The notes under the pieces: generated by a model
The model's input: only the letters and a program-made list of their open reading frames with translations
Databases searched by the model: none
Told to the model about the DNA's origin: nothing
Shown: piece after piece, positions 53,416 to 62,253 of the stretch
Position numbering within the stretch: position 1 is the stretch's first letter
How the letters are laid out: the number at the start of each line of letters is the position of its first letter
Translations under genes and position numbers: made by a program
NCBI RefSeq assembly: GCF_001590785.1
Contig: NZ_LTAO01000003.1
Location: 20,472 to 84,471, forward strand
Direction: 5' to 3'
Source of the DNA: Alkalihalobacillus trypoxylicola
GTDB taxonomy: Bacteria > Bacillota > Bacilli > Bacillales > Bacillaceae_D
Length of the DNA: 64,000 nt

Positions 53416-54771
53416 TTATTTAAAATCAATATCCATAGCATCCGCTATTTTTTTGGGTAAATCCGTATTATCTAGTAGACCTCTAAATAAATCTGTTCCA
53501 GGTCCGTAAGCATAAAGTGGCAAATCGACCCCTGTATGAGCATTTGTTGACCACCCAACATAAGCACGCTCACTAATGATTTTATTCACAGCAATAGCTA
53601 ATTCTTCTTCAGCAGCTTCTTCTAATATAAGCCTCTCTTCTTCTGTCAACTCAAAGCCAGCTAACTCTTGAACGACTTCTTGAGCATTACTTCTCTCCTC
53701 ATTCATTTGACTAGCTATATAATTCCCTGTTGCTTTCACTTGGTGTAAAATTTCTACCTTTGACAAATACTCATCATACCCACCTACAGTCATACCGCCT
53801 GTTTCATGATCGCCCACAACAATGACTAACGTCTCTCCATCTTCTTTAGCAAAATCTAGGGCAACTTCCACTGCCTCTTCGAAAGCTGCTGTATCAGTCA
53901 TCGCCCAAACTGCATCATGAGCATGACCAGCCCAGTCAATTTGACTTCCTTCAACCATTAAGAAAAAGCCACTTTCATTACTATTCAATAGTGTCATGGC
54001 TGAGTCGGTCATCTCAGCTAAGCTAGGTTCATCTGTTAAATGACGTTCTAATTCAGTAGACATAGCATCTGGTGCAAATAATCCAAGTACCTTTTCGTTT
54101 TGATTTTCTAAAGACATTAATTCATCCTTATTTTCAACATAATCAAAGCCTTTATCTTGTGCCTCTGTGATTAAATTTCTATCTGGTTGATTTCCACCCT
54201 CATTTTCTGGTAAAAAGTTGTTTCTTCCTCCACCAAACAAAAGGTCAACTCTTTCAACCATTTGTAAAGCTATTTCTGCTTCACTTCCTCTAGATTCAAC
54301 ATTAGATGCAAATACTGCTGGAGTTGCATGTGTAATAGTTGAGGTAGCTACTAAACCAGTTGCTTTATTTTCTTTAGATGCAGCATCTAAAATAGAAGAG
54401 ACCATTTCGCCATCAGGTGTAACACTAATCATGCCATTGTTTGTTTTGACTCCAGTAGCCATTGCCGTTCCCGCAGCGGCTGAATCGGTTACCCAGTTGT
54501 CAGAAGAGTGAGTTTTCATCATCCCTACTAGCATTGAATCAAAAATGGTTTCCTCGCCTTTAAAGATTCGATAGTTTGTTGCATATCCCGTTGAAAAACC
54601 ATCAGGTATCATAAGAATGACATTCTTAGCCTGGTTTTCAGAGAGGTCATTATCTGCTGTTTTTTCTGCTCCTGCCGTTTGTACAGCCTCTGGTTGATCA
54701 TAAAGGATAAATCCTACTACAAATATTGATATGCTAACCACACAAACACCAAGCCACTGTAATAATTTCAT
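53416..54771 (-). CDS. Alkaline phosphatase, PhoA/PhoB family, exported
   Basis: A 451-residue extracytoplasmic metallo-phosphomonoesterase. An N-terminal hydrophobic segment (residues 6-24) acts as a signal or anchor. The first metal aspartate is in ILMIPDGFSTGY, the active-site serine in WVTDSAAAGTAMATG, and further metal ligands in MVEGSQIDWAGHAHD and VVGDHETGGM; the last histidine is in WSTNAHTGVDLPLY. I start at 54771, preceded by AGGAGG; a frame to 54858 would add residues without a ribosome site. Induction by phosphate limitation is usual, but I could not pick a Pho box with confidence. Confidence 0.94.
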   Translation of the reverse strand: MKLLQWLGVCVVSISIFVVGFILYDQPEAVQTAGAEKTADNDLSENQAKNVILMIPDGFSTGYATNYRIFKGEETIFDSMLVGMMKTHSSDNWVTDSAAAGTAMATGVKTNNGMISVTPDGEMVSSILDAASKENKATGLVATSTITHATPAVFASNVESRGSEAEIALQMVERVDLLFGGGRNNFLPENEGGNQPDRNLITEAQDKGFDYVENKDELMSLENQNEKVLGLFAPDAMSTELERHLTDEPSLAEMTDSAMTLLNSNESGFFLMVEGSQIDWAGHAHDAVWAMTDTAAFEEAVEVALDFAKEDGETLVIVVGDHETGGMTVGGYDEYLSKVEILHQVKATGNYIASQMNEERSNAQEVVQELAGFELTEEERLILEEAAEEELAIAVNKIISERAYVGWSTNAHTGVDLPLYAYGPGTDLFRGLLDNTDLPKKIADAMDIDFK

Positions 54772-55105
54772 TGTAAAGCCTCCTATGTATCTGGAATATG
54801 TTTCATGGTTAGTATAATCTCTCTTTATGAACCTCAAATAAATTGATTGTAAACTCATTTAAAGAATTTGTAACTCTATTTTTAATACCTCTGAGTGCGA
54901 ACAGATAGACAAAAGACCCTCTAATAGTACCTCTTCATTCATTTAAATAGGACATTTAGAATAGTATGATTCTATTTTTTTTGAATATGTATCCTTTAAA
55001 AATACCGTTCAAAATAAGTTGCATTAAATAAGGTGTATGACCTTGTTAACAAAAACATTAAACTAGCTTAATAAAGCTAGTTTTAACAAACAAGAAATTA
55101 CCGTA

Positions 55106-55134
55106 TTGTTTTCATCTTTAAAACATGCTACACT
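55106..55134 (+). promoter_or_regulatory. Promoter of the ABC-F leader
   Basis: TTGTTT (55106-55111), 17 bases, TACACT (55129-55134), with TG in front of the -10. The expected start near 55141 gives a 230-base leader. Confidence 0.6.
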
Positions 55135-55160
55135 TTTTTTAAATAAGAGCGAAAGGGCTG

Positions 55161-55208
55161 ATGGGTGGACAATGGATAACTAATTCTCTTTTCAAACGTA
55201 TGAAATGA
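55161..55208 (+). CDS. Candidate 15-residue leader peptide of the ABC-F attenuator
   Basis: A 16-codon frame, MGGQWITNSLFKRMK, starting 4-5 bases after GAAAGGG and ending with TGA at 55206, 25 bases before the first attenuator arm. Ribosome stalling on such a peptide is how antibiotic-inducible ABC-F genes are commonly switched on. A three-codon frame ATG-GAT-AAC-TAA at 55172 is an alternative. Confidence 0.4.
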   Translation: MGGQWITNSLFKRMK

Positions 55209-55232
55209 TATATATTTCAACGAACGAAGATA

Positions 55233-55345
55233 GGATTAGTCTGACCATTTTTCCATACTCCATTGAACTATAATCATTTATAGTCTCTTTCTGTACGGTC
55301 AAAAACGGACTAATCCTTCCAAATGAATTTGGGAGGATTTTTTGT
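55233..55345 (+). promoter_or_regulatory. Transcription attenuator with mutually exclusive hairpins
   Basis: Antiterminator: GGATTAGTC (55233-55241) plus TGACC pairs with GGTCA (55297-55301) and GACTAATCC (55308-55316). Terminator: AATCCTTCC (55312-55320) pairs with GGGAGGATT (55331-55339) and is followed by T6. The two share AATCC, so only one can form at a time. Confidence 0.82.
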
Positions 55346-55370
55346 TCTCCCTTTTAAAAGGAGAGATTGT

Positions 55371-57020
55371 ATGCAGGAAATAGTAAAGATACAGCATTTA
55401 AAATATGAAATAGATGACCATGTTCTTATTAACGAAATGAATACTCATATCAGAAAGGGTGATGTAATAGGGGTTATCGGAAAAAATGGAAGTGGAAAAT
55501 CTACCTTACTTCAACTTATTTATCAGCAACTAGAACCGACAGCTGGAAAAATTTCCTTTTCGAAAAACCATATAAAAATACAATGGGTTAAACAGGAAAC
55601 AAAGGAATACTCTTTGAGCGAATTAACTCCAGAGGAACAAGCATTGTTAAATAAATGGAATGTTCCTAAAATAGCCTATTCTAGATTAAGTGGTGGAGAG
55701 AAATTAAAAGCACGACTTGCAAGAGCCTTTAAGGAGGAGTCTGAGCTCTTATTATTAGATGAACCGACTAATCATCTTGACGAACAGAGCATATCCTTAC
55801 TCACTCAGCAATTAAAGGGTTTCAAAGGAGCTATCATCGTTGTTTCTCATGATCGATTTTTTTTAGACGAAGTGGCTACAAAAATTTGGTCTCTAGAAAA
55901 CGGAGCTTTTATTGAACATAAGGGGAATTATTCTAGCTATATGAAAGTAAGAGAGGAAAAAAGGAAATCACAGCAAAAAGCCTATGAGAAACAACAAAAA
56001 AAGGTAGAAAGAATTGAAGAGCAAATGAATCAGCTTTCTTCTTGGTCACAGAAAGCGCATTCTCAATCTACAAAAAAAGAAGGATTTAAAGAATATTATC
56101 GAGTCAAGGCTAAACGAACAGATGCACAAATAAAGTCTAAACAAAAACGCCTTGAATCAGAGCTTGAAAAGCATAAAGTCGACCAAGTAGAGCCTGAATA
56201 TCAAGTTCAATTTTCAATGAATGCTAATCAAAAGGTGGGAAAAAGGTTTTTAGAAGTCAGAGATCTGGAGAAATCCTTTGATGAACGGTTATTGTTCCAT
56301 CAGGCAAATTTTACGATTCAACATGGAGAAAAAGTAGCTCTACTCGGACCAAATGGATCTGGAAAAACGACTTTTTTAAAGATGCTATCAGGTGATTCAG
56401 AAAAAAGTGGTGGTGAGATTTGGATTTCTCCAACCACTGAAATTGGCTATTTAACACAAGAAGTATTCGATTTACCCATTGATCAAAGTCCTTCTACTCT
56501 TTTCTATAGAGAAACCTTTGAAGAACGAGGACATGTTCAAAACTTAATGAAAAATCTAGGCTTTCTAGCTCACCAATGGACGGAGCCTATTGAACATTTA
56601 AGCATGGGAGAACGTGTGAAGTGTAAACTAATGAAATATATATTAGAGGAAAAAGATGTATTAATATTAGATGAACCGACTAACCATTTGGATTTAGTTT
56701 CTCGTGAGCAGCTCGAACAGACACTTTCAGGCTATAATGGCACTTTAATCGTTGTTACCCACGATCGATATTTCAGAGAAAAAACAACAAACACCCAGCT
56801 CGTCTTTTCGAATTCAACGATTAAGAAACAGTTACATCATGATAAGCCAAAGCAAGCTGATCAAGATACTGAATTAGAGGAAACCCTTTTAAAGCTTGAA
56901 ACGGAAAGACAAGAGGTACTAGGAAAACTCAGCTTTTTATCCCCTAACCATAAGGAATATAAAGAGCTCGACCAAAAATTTGTTGAACTTACAATTACAA
57001 TAAAAAAGCTATCACAATAA
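55371..57020 (+). CDS. vmlR: ABC-F ribosome protection protein, VmlR/Vga-like
   Basis: A 549-residue cytoplasmic protein with two ATPase domains and no membrane domain. Domain 1 has GKNGSGKSTLLQ and LSGGEKLKARLARAF, domain 2 GPNGSGKTTFLK and LSMGERVKCKLMKYI. The linker (about residues 185-275, with KAHSQSTKKEGFKEYYRVKA) strongly resembles VmlR of B. subtilis. Such proteins enter the ribosomal E site and dislodge lincosamides, streptogramin A and pleuromutilins. ATG 55371 follows AAAGGAGAG; an upstream frame lies inside the attenuator. Drug-induced antitermination is expected from the leader. Confidence 0.9.
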   Translation: MQEIVKIQHLKYEIDDHVLINEMNTHIRKGDVIGVIGKNGSGKSTLLQLIYQQLEPTAGKISFSKNHIKIQWVKQETKEYSLSELTPEEQALLNKWNVPKIAYSRLSGGEKLKARLARAFKEESELLLLDEPTNHLDEQSISLLTQQLKGFKGAIIVVSHDRFFLDEVATKIWSLENGAFIEHKGNYSSYMKVREEKRKSQQKAYEKQQKKVERIEEQMNQLSSWSQKAHSQSTKKEGFKEYYRVKAKRTDAQIKSKQKRLESELEKHKVDQVEPEYQVQFSMNANQKVGKRFLEVRDLEKSFDERLLFHQANFTIQHGEKVALLGPNGSGKTTFLKMLSGDSEKSGGEIWISPTTEIGYLTQEVFDLPIDQSPSTLFYRETFEERGHVQNLMKNLGFLAHQWTEPIEHLSMGERVKCKLMKYILEEKDVLILDEPTNHLDLVSREQLEQTLSGYNGTLIVVTHDRYFREKTTNTQLVFSNSTIKKQLHHDKPKQADQDTELEETLLKLETERQEVLGKLSFLSPNHKEYKELDQKFVELTITIKKLSQ

Positions 57021-57053
57021 AAGGTCGATCCTTCATAGTGACCATTTAACCAT

Positions 57054-57100
57054 AAAGTGAGACTTCTTATGCGATTGTGCGATGAAGTCTCACTTTCATT
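57054..57100. terminator. Terminator between convergent ABC-F and ABC exporter genes
   Basis: AAAGTGAGACTTC (57054-57066) and GAAGTCTCACTTT (57084-57096) form a perfect 13-bp stem in the gap between two converging operons. Confidence 0.88.
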
Positions 57101-57114
57101 AAAAAAATATCTAT

Positions 57115-58716
57115 TTAGCCTATAAGATCTCTTCTATTATAGTTAATGAATCCTAAAATAATAAACAGAGATGAAATAGCGGTTAATACAATTAAGCTTC
57201 CAAGCTTTAATTCTTCTAATGGTAATTGAGGAATGTAAGAAAATGGAGTCAATTTTTCCATCCATGTCGGGAACTGAAAAAAGCCCTCAAAATAAATAAT
57301 AAAAAACGAATAGCCTAAAAGCACCCAAATAGCATTCATCAGCTGGGGTCGATACCCGAATAAAAGAACGGCTAACCCAACAAAAATCCAGATAGCAGGA
57401 ACAAATACGACAGTCGCTTCCCAAATATGAGAAAAAGAAAGTGTATCATTCATCACCAAAATTGCTATCGACCAAACTCCAATCTTAGAAACAATGAGGA
57501 ATATGAATGAACTCACTAACGATAAGATAAAATGAATTCCAAGCCACTTATTTCTTGAGACGGTTCGAATTAAAAGGTGCTCACTACGCCCACCTCTTTC
57601 TTCCTTTTGAAGTCTCATTAAAATTAAAATAGCAGGGATAGTCGCAACCATAGCATTTAGGGACATAATTAAGGAAACAAACGAACTCATCATATCAGCT
57701 TCTTGCTGAGAAGCTAGCATTTGCTGCATTACATCACTTGAAAAAAAGAATTCTAGTTCTCCAAAAAGAGCTCCATAGGATGCCCCCATTACATACATGA
57801 CCAATAACCAGACAAGAAGTTGCGTTCGTTGCAGTCTTAGAACAAATCCCCAAGAACTTGTAATAAATGTACTGGCAGTCGCTTTTCCTTGTTTAGCAGC
57901 TATTAAACTAGAACCAAGATCTCGTTTAAGATTCAATATAATTGAGAGAATACTAAAAATCATTGAAAATCCAAATAATAGCCACACAGGGTTCCAATTA
58001 TTGATAACAAAAACCTCCGCATGAACGACCCAGCCTAAAGGAGACAGCATCGACCAGCTACCATCACTTACATCTCCGACTGCCCTCACTAAATAAGATA
58101 GTCCTAAAATCATAAAGGAGAAACTAATAGTCCCTCTACTATTTTCATTTAATTGAGCTAAAACGGCTGTAAGGGTAGAGAAAAATAACCCTGTTCCTGC
58201 TAGCACACTGCCAAATAGGACAGACCCTTGCCAATCAATTGATTCAATTTGGAGGCTCATTAAACCTAAAGTCATCAAGATAGCTAAAAGAATATTTTGA
58301 ATAAAAGCAGCAAGCAAAGTCGAAGTTACATTGGTTAATCGCCCTACTGGTAAGGAACGAAATAATTCCAGCCTACCTTCCTCTTCATCCGCTCTCGTAT
58401 GTTTGGCAACAAATAGTATAGAAATAAGACCAATAATAAATGCGGTAATTAACAGCATTTGATGAGATAGCATTGCACCATCACTGTAACCCTCTAAACC
58501 AGAGCTAAAGCCGACTATTGCCGTAACAGCTGGATTTTTCATCGATTCAGCCATAATTTGACGTTCTTCTTCTGATTGAAATAAGCTTGAAAAAGAAGCA
58601 GCTGTTGCAACGATAATCAGTACAGTTGTTAAAATCCAAGCGGGTATGCGAATTTTATCTACTTTAAAAATAAGAAGTAAGCTCACACCTAAATGATGAA
58701 AATAGGATTTATTCAT
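57115..58716 (-). CDS. ABC-2 type permease with two fused halves
   Basis: A 533-residue permease with about 12 spans in two similar halves (repeated HTRADEEEGRLELFRSLPVG in the first, KEERGGRSEHLLIRTVSRNK in the second). This matches the COG3559-like exporters of polyketide-type antibiotics, which need one ATPase. ATG 58716 overlaps the ATPase gene by eight bases, with AGAGGGG upstream. A divergent TetR regulator sits beyond the ATPase, a typical drug-exporter arrangement. Confidence 0.88.
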   Translation of the reverse strand: MNKSYFHHLGVSLLLIFKVDKIRIPAWILTTVLIIVATAASFSSLFQSEEERQIMAESMKNPAVTAIVGFSSGLEGYSDGAMLSHQMLLITAFIIGLISILFVAKHTRADEEEGRLELFRSLPVGRLTNVTSTLLAAFIQNILLAILMTLGLMSLQIESIDWQGSVLFGSVLAGTGLFFSTLTAVLAQLNENSRGTISFSFMILGLSYLVRAVGDVSDGSWSMLSPLGWVVHAEVFVINNWNPVWLLFGFSMIFSILSIILNLKRDLGSSLIAAKQGKATASTFITSSWGFVLRLQRTQLLVWLLVMYVMGASYGALFGELEFFFSSDVMQQMLASQQEADMMSSFVSLIMSLNAMVATIPAILILMRLQKEERGGRSEHLLIRTVSRNKWLGIHFILSLVSSFIFLIVSKIGVWSIAILVMNDTLSFSHIWEATVVFVPAIWIFVGLAVLLFGYRPQLMNAIWVLLGYSFFIIYFEGFFQFPTWMEKLTPFSYIPQLPLEELKLGSLIVLTAISSLFIILGFINYNRRDLIG

Positions 58717-59623
58717 ATGATTTAGCCCCTCTAAGCTTGTTATCACGAGTGTCATAATGACTCATAAACAATTCTTCTAATGAAGGTGGTTGACTGATTA
58801 AATTCGTCACTTCGAACTTACTTACAAACTCGATTAATGATGCTAATTCATTTTTATCAATTTGAAGGTGATTTGTACCTTCTTGGATTTTCCATTCATA
58901 AACACCCTTTAGCTCTTTAACACCCTTAAGTGGTTTTCTTGTTTCAACAAGGATGGTCATTTTAGTTAAGTGACGTAAGCTTTCTAAACGACCTGATTCA
59001 ATCATTTCTCCTTGACGAATAATTCCTACTGAATCACATAACCTCTCGACCTCTGATAAAATATGGCTAGAAAGTAATACACTTTTACCTTTATTTTTTG
59101 CCTCTAAGACACATTCCTGAAAGACCTTCTCCATCAGCGGATCTAACCCTGTTGTTGGTTCGTCTAAAATATATAAATCAGCTTCTGCTGCAAAGGCGGC
59201 AACTAATGCTACTTTTTGACGATTCCCTTTAGAATAGGAACGGCATTTTTTTGTAGGGTCTAATTGAAATCTTTCAATAAATTCCTGTTTATTCTGAGTA
59301 TCTCTTATATCACGTAGTCTTAAAAAAATATCAATGACCTCTCCACCTGATAAATTAGGCCATAAATGAACATCGGCTGGAACATAAGCGAGCTTTTTAT
59401 GGATTTCAACCGCATCCTTCCATACATCCTTTCCAAAAATCCGTGCCTGCCCACTAGTTGCTTTTAAAAGTCCTAGAAGGGTTCGAATGGTCGTAGATTT
59501 ACCAGCTCCATTTGGCCCGATAAAACCATAAACTTCACCTTGCTTTACTTGTAAATCAATGCCTTTAAGGGCTTGAAACGTACCGAAATTTTTCTGTAAT
59601 TTTTCAACTTCTATAATGTTCAT
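58709..59623 (-). CDS. ABC transporter ATP-binding protein
   Basis: A 304-residue ATPase. Walker A is GFIGPNGAGKSTT, the signature is YSKGNRQKVALVAA, Walker B is LYILDEPTTGLDPLME, and the H-loop follows (VLLSSHILSEVERL). The C-terminal 80 residues end in PSLEELFMSHY, typical of exporters for antibiotics or bacitracin-like compounds. First gene of the operon with the fused permease; the divergent TetR gene starts 145 bases away and probably represses it. Confidence 0.92.
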   Translation of the reverse strand: MNIIEVEKLQKNFGTFQALKGIDLQVKQGEVYGFIGPNGAGKSTTIRTLLGLLKATSGQARIFGKDVWKDAVEIHKKLAYVPADVHLWPNLSGGEVIDIFLRLRDIRDTQNKQEFIERFQLDPTKKCRSYSKGNRQKVALVAAFAAEADLYILDEPTTGLDPLMEKVFQECVLEAKNKGKSVLLSSHILSEVERLCDSVGIIRQGEMIESGRLESLRHLTKMTILVETRKPLKGVKELKGVYEWKIQEGTNHLQIDKNELASLIEFVSKFEVTNLISQPPSLEELFMSHYDTRDNKLRGAKSYE

Positions 59624-59768
59624 CTACATCACCCTTTTTATAGTTTTGAAATTTTTAAACTTATATATTTCATAATATACATATTTATTTTTATTTTCAA
59701 TAGGTTTTGAACTATATTTATTGTTAAATTTCATTTTTTTGATTAAACTGATACTGAGGTGAAAAAGG

Positions 59769-60371
59769 ATGGACGGATTTAAACGTCGAAGTGAAAAAAA
59801 GAAACTGGATATTATTCAAGCTTCTTTTCTTTTATTTATGGAATATGGAATTCAGAAAGTGTCTATCTCTGAAATTGCCAAAAAAGCCCATGTATCACAG
59901 GTTACCATTTATAACTATTTTGAAAACAAACATAATTTGATATATGAAACTTATAAATTTTATATTGATAATGAAGTATCGGATTTCATAAAATTAGTAA
60001 AGGAAGATATCCCCTTCCCAGAAAAAATTAAAAAATTAATACTACAATCCAGACAAGCTTCAGCACAAATTCATGAGGAATTTTATCAATACATGATTCA
60101 GGATTATTCAAAAGAACATAATTATTTAGAGCTGTCTTATACTGAACAAGTTCTTCCTTATTTCGATGAGTTAATACATGAGGGAAAGAAGAATGGCTTT
60201 ATTGACAAGCAGCTTTCCAACCAAGTCATCATGATGTATATTCAAATGTTTGCTGAATACACAAAAAAAGAGGAAGTTAGTATGGCTCTCCTTCCGAATA
60301 GTGAGGAATTTTCCAAAGTGTTTTTTTATGGCCTCTTTGGTTATAAAGATACGAATAAGTTAAACTTGTAA
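59769..60371 (+). CDS. TetR/AcrR-family regulator
   Basis: A 200-residue regulator. The helix-turn-helix covers residues 10-55 (LLFMEYGIQKVSISEIAKKA, HVSQVTIYNYFENKHNLI). The ligand domain has no motif I can tie to an inducer. Divergent from the ABC exporter operon, so it most likely represses it; the A+T-rich spacer has no perfect palindrome. GAGGTG lies before the start. Confidence 0.9.
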   Translation: MDGFKRRSEKKKLDIIQASFLLFMEYGIQKVSISEIAKKAHVSQVTIYNYFENKHNLIYETYKFYIDNEVSDFIKLVKEDIPFPEKIKKLILQSRQASAQIHEEFYQYMIQDYSKEHNYLELSYTEQVLPYFDELIHEGKKNGFIDKQLSNQVIMMYIQMFAEYTKKEEVSMALLPNSEEFSKVFFYGLFGYKDTNKLNL

Positions 60372-60442
60372 ATAAATATCCCTTTTCATAGTCCTTCCTT
60401 TTTTGGTTATACTAATCATATTTTCAATGAAGGAGGATTTCT

Positions 60443-61543
60443 ATGAAAAAGACAGTTCAATCTTTATTCAAAAGTAATAACTTCTTTATTTATCTAGCTT
60501 GTTTTCTTTTATGCTTTCTATTTGTGCTTTTTATTCCAAAAGTAAATGGGGAGGAATCTATGCTAGCTAACCTTAATGTGACAATAGATAAACAATCTTT
60601 TCAAACATCTTATATAAAAAAAGATGGACACATACTAGTACCCGCGTTATTTCTGAAACATTCAGGGGTTTTTGTTGATTGGGAAGAGTTACACCATTCT
60701 GTTCTCATTTCTTCTCAAAAAGAACAGAAAATTGCCCTGCCAATTGGCGAGAAGTATTATTATGAATTGAATCCTAAAGAGGATTTCTGGAATAGAGTTG
60801 ATTTACCAGCGACCTCAACAGATTACGAAGGAAGTCCATATATTCCGATTGTTCCTATTCTTGAGAAGTTTGGTATGGAAATTAAACTCGACTCTGATGA
60901 GAAAACCTTAAACATAAAAACTCCTTACGAAAATGACTATCAATCTTTTTATAAAGGTTCCACCAATCAAAAACGAGTAGCCTTAACCTTTGATGATGGA
61001 CCAGAAAACCATTACACCCCAGAAATTTTACGTATTTTGAAAGATAAAAAAATATCTGCCACCTTTTTTGTGGTGGGAAGTCAGGTAGAAAAGCATCCTG
61101 AAATGTTGCGACAAATCGCTAGAGAAGGTCATACGATAGGAAACCATACATGGGATCACCCTAATTTAATAAAAAAGTGGTCTCGTGAAGTCAAAGAAGA
61201 AATCATTAAAACACAAAACATGATCACGGATACGGTTGGCTCTCATTCTTCTTTATTTCGAGCTCCATATGGCTCTATCACAAAAGCAGATTTAATTACA
61301 TTACATGAACTAGGACTTCACAATATTCTGTGGTCAGTAGATACGCTTGATTGGAGCGGGCATTCAGCAAAGGAGATTTTATCAGTTGTTCACAAACAAA
61401 TCAGTCCAGGTGGTATTATTTTACAGCACAATTTTCAATCAGAGGAACATCTATTAGATGGAACCATTGAAGCCTTACCAAAAATAATTGATGATTTACA
61501 GAAGCAAGGATATACATTTGTAACGGTGGATGATTTAATGTAA
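60443..61543 (+). CDS. Polysaccharide deacetylase with N-terminal copper-amine-oxidase-like domain
   Basis: A 366-residue exported enzyme with one N-terminal membrane segment (about residues 14-32). Residues about 45-155 are a copper amine oxidase-like cell-wall-associated domain (HILVPALFLKHSGVFVDW; YIPIVPILEKFGMEIKLD). The NodB domain (about 175-366) has ALTFDDGPENH, the metal histidines in IGNHTWDHPNL, FRAPYGS and LWSVDTLDW, all intact. It should remove N-acetyl groups from peptidoglycan or another glycan. GAAGGAGG is seven bases upstream of the start. A SLAP gene follows within 45 bases. Confidence 0.92.
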   Translation: MKKTVQSLFKSNNFFIYLACFLLCFLFVLFIPKVNGEESMLANLNVTIDKQSFQTSYIKKDGHILVPALFLKHSGVFVDWEELHHSVLISSQKEQKIALPIGEKYYYELNPKEDFWNRVDLPATSTDYEGSPYIPIVPILEKFGMEIKLDSDEKTLNIKTPYENDYQSFYKGSTNQKRVALTFDDGPENHYTPEILRILKDKKISATFFVVGSQVEKHPEMLRQIAREGHTIGNHTWDHPNLIKKWSREVKEEIIKTQNMITDTVGSHSSLFRAPYGSITKADLITLHELGLHNILWSVDTLDWSGHSAKEILSVVHKQISPGGIILQHNFQSEEHLLDGTIEALPKIIDDLQKQGYTFVTVDDLM

Positions 61544-61586
61544 ACGAACTGGAGCAAACCTAACCATTAGAAGAGGGAGGCAACAA

Positions 61587-61973
61587 TTGCAAACATTAAT
61601 CTACCATCCAAAGTGGGAAAAGACCCTTTCGAAACAGGACCGCTCCCTCATTGAAAAAATATTTAGACAAACTAGCTCATATATCACTAGTTTGTCTACA
61701 ACTATGATAAGAATTGCCCAAAATTATAAGGGCGATTTATTAGTAACGGTGCTGATTCACAATCCACAAGAGCAGCCTTTTTACTTTAAAAATCAATGTA
61801 TTAGTTATATAGAAGATTTCACATGCTTGGCAACTCAAGCCTTTACGATTGATTCACTTGTGATTCCTCCTTATACGAGTATGCCTTGGACCTTCATTTT
61901 TACAAAAAACAGTTTAGAAAAGGAGCCTACACTTCACGGCACGATCAACATCCATAAGAATTTGGGACTTTAA
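61587..61973 (+). CDS. SLAP-domain protein with TTG start
   Basis: A 128-residue protein that is a single SLAP domain. LIYHPKWEKTLSKQDRSLIE at the N-terminus is the family opening, followed by YKGDLLVTVLIHNPQEQPFY and the strand pair IPPYTSMPWTFIF. The first plausible start is TTG 61587, ten bases after GGGAGG; no ATG fits. SLAP domains occur in accessory Sec (SecA2/SlaP) surface-protein assembly, but none of those genes is near. Co-transcription with the deacetylase is likely. Confidence 0.8.
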   Translation: MQTLIYHPKWEKTLSKQDRSLIEKIFRQTSSYITSLSTTMIRIAQNYKGDLLVTVLIHNPQEQPFYFKNQCISYIEDFTCLATQAFTIDSLVIPPYTSMPWTFIFTKNSLEKEPTLHGTINIHKNLGL

Positions 61974-61993
61974 ATAGAAATAAGAAGTTCTAC

Positions 61994-62200
61994 AGATTTA
62001 GTTGTTTCGGCTGTTCGCTCTCCCAAGACACTACGCGTCCAGTGAAGTGCTGCCAAACTAACTTTTTTAAAGTCGATTTCGGCATGGCCACTTATCCCAC
62101 TAGAGTCTCCGTACCGTGTGCGCAATATTACGCATTCCATAGAGAATCTACTAATTTAACAGGACCCTCCTTCTTTTGACAAGAAGGAGGGTCCTGTTCG
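61994..62200 (+). repeat. Family B repeat with terminal hairpin, best-preserved copy
   Basis: Contains CGCTCTCCCAAGACACTACG, TTTTTTAAAGT, GATTTCGGCATGGCCACTTA, GAGTCTCCGTACCGTG and AGAGAATCTACTAATTT in order, ending in a perfect 18-bp hairpin. Confidence 0.85.
62158..62199. terminator. Perfect 18-bp hairpin, end of a family B repeat
   Basis: AACAGGACCCTCCTTCTT (62158-62175) and AAGAAGGAGGGTCCTGTT (62181-62198) around TTGAC. It stands between converging genes and could stop both transcripts, though the T runs are weak. Confidence 0.7.
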
Positions 62201-62253
62201 TACTTAAATTCACTTCTATTCAACGATATTAGAGCTCTTAGTGACTAAAGGAA

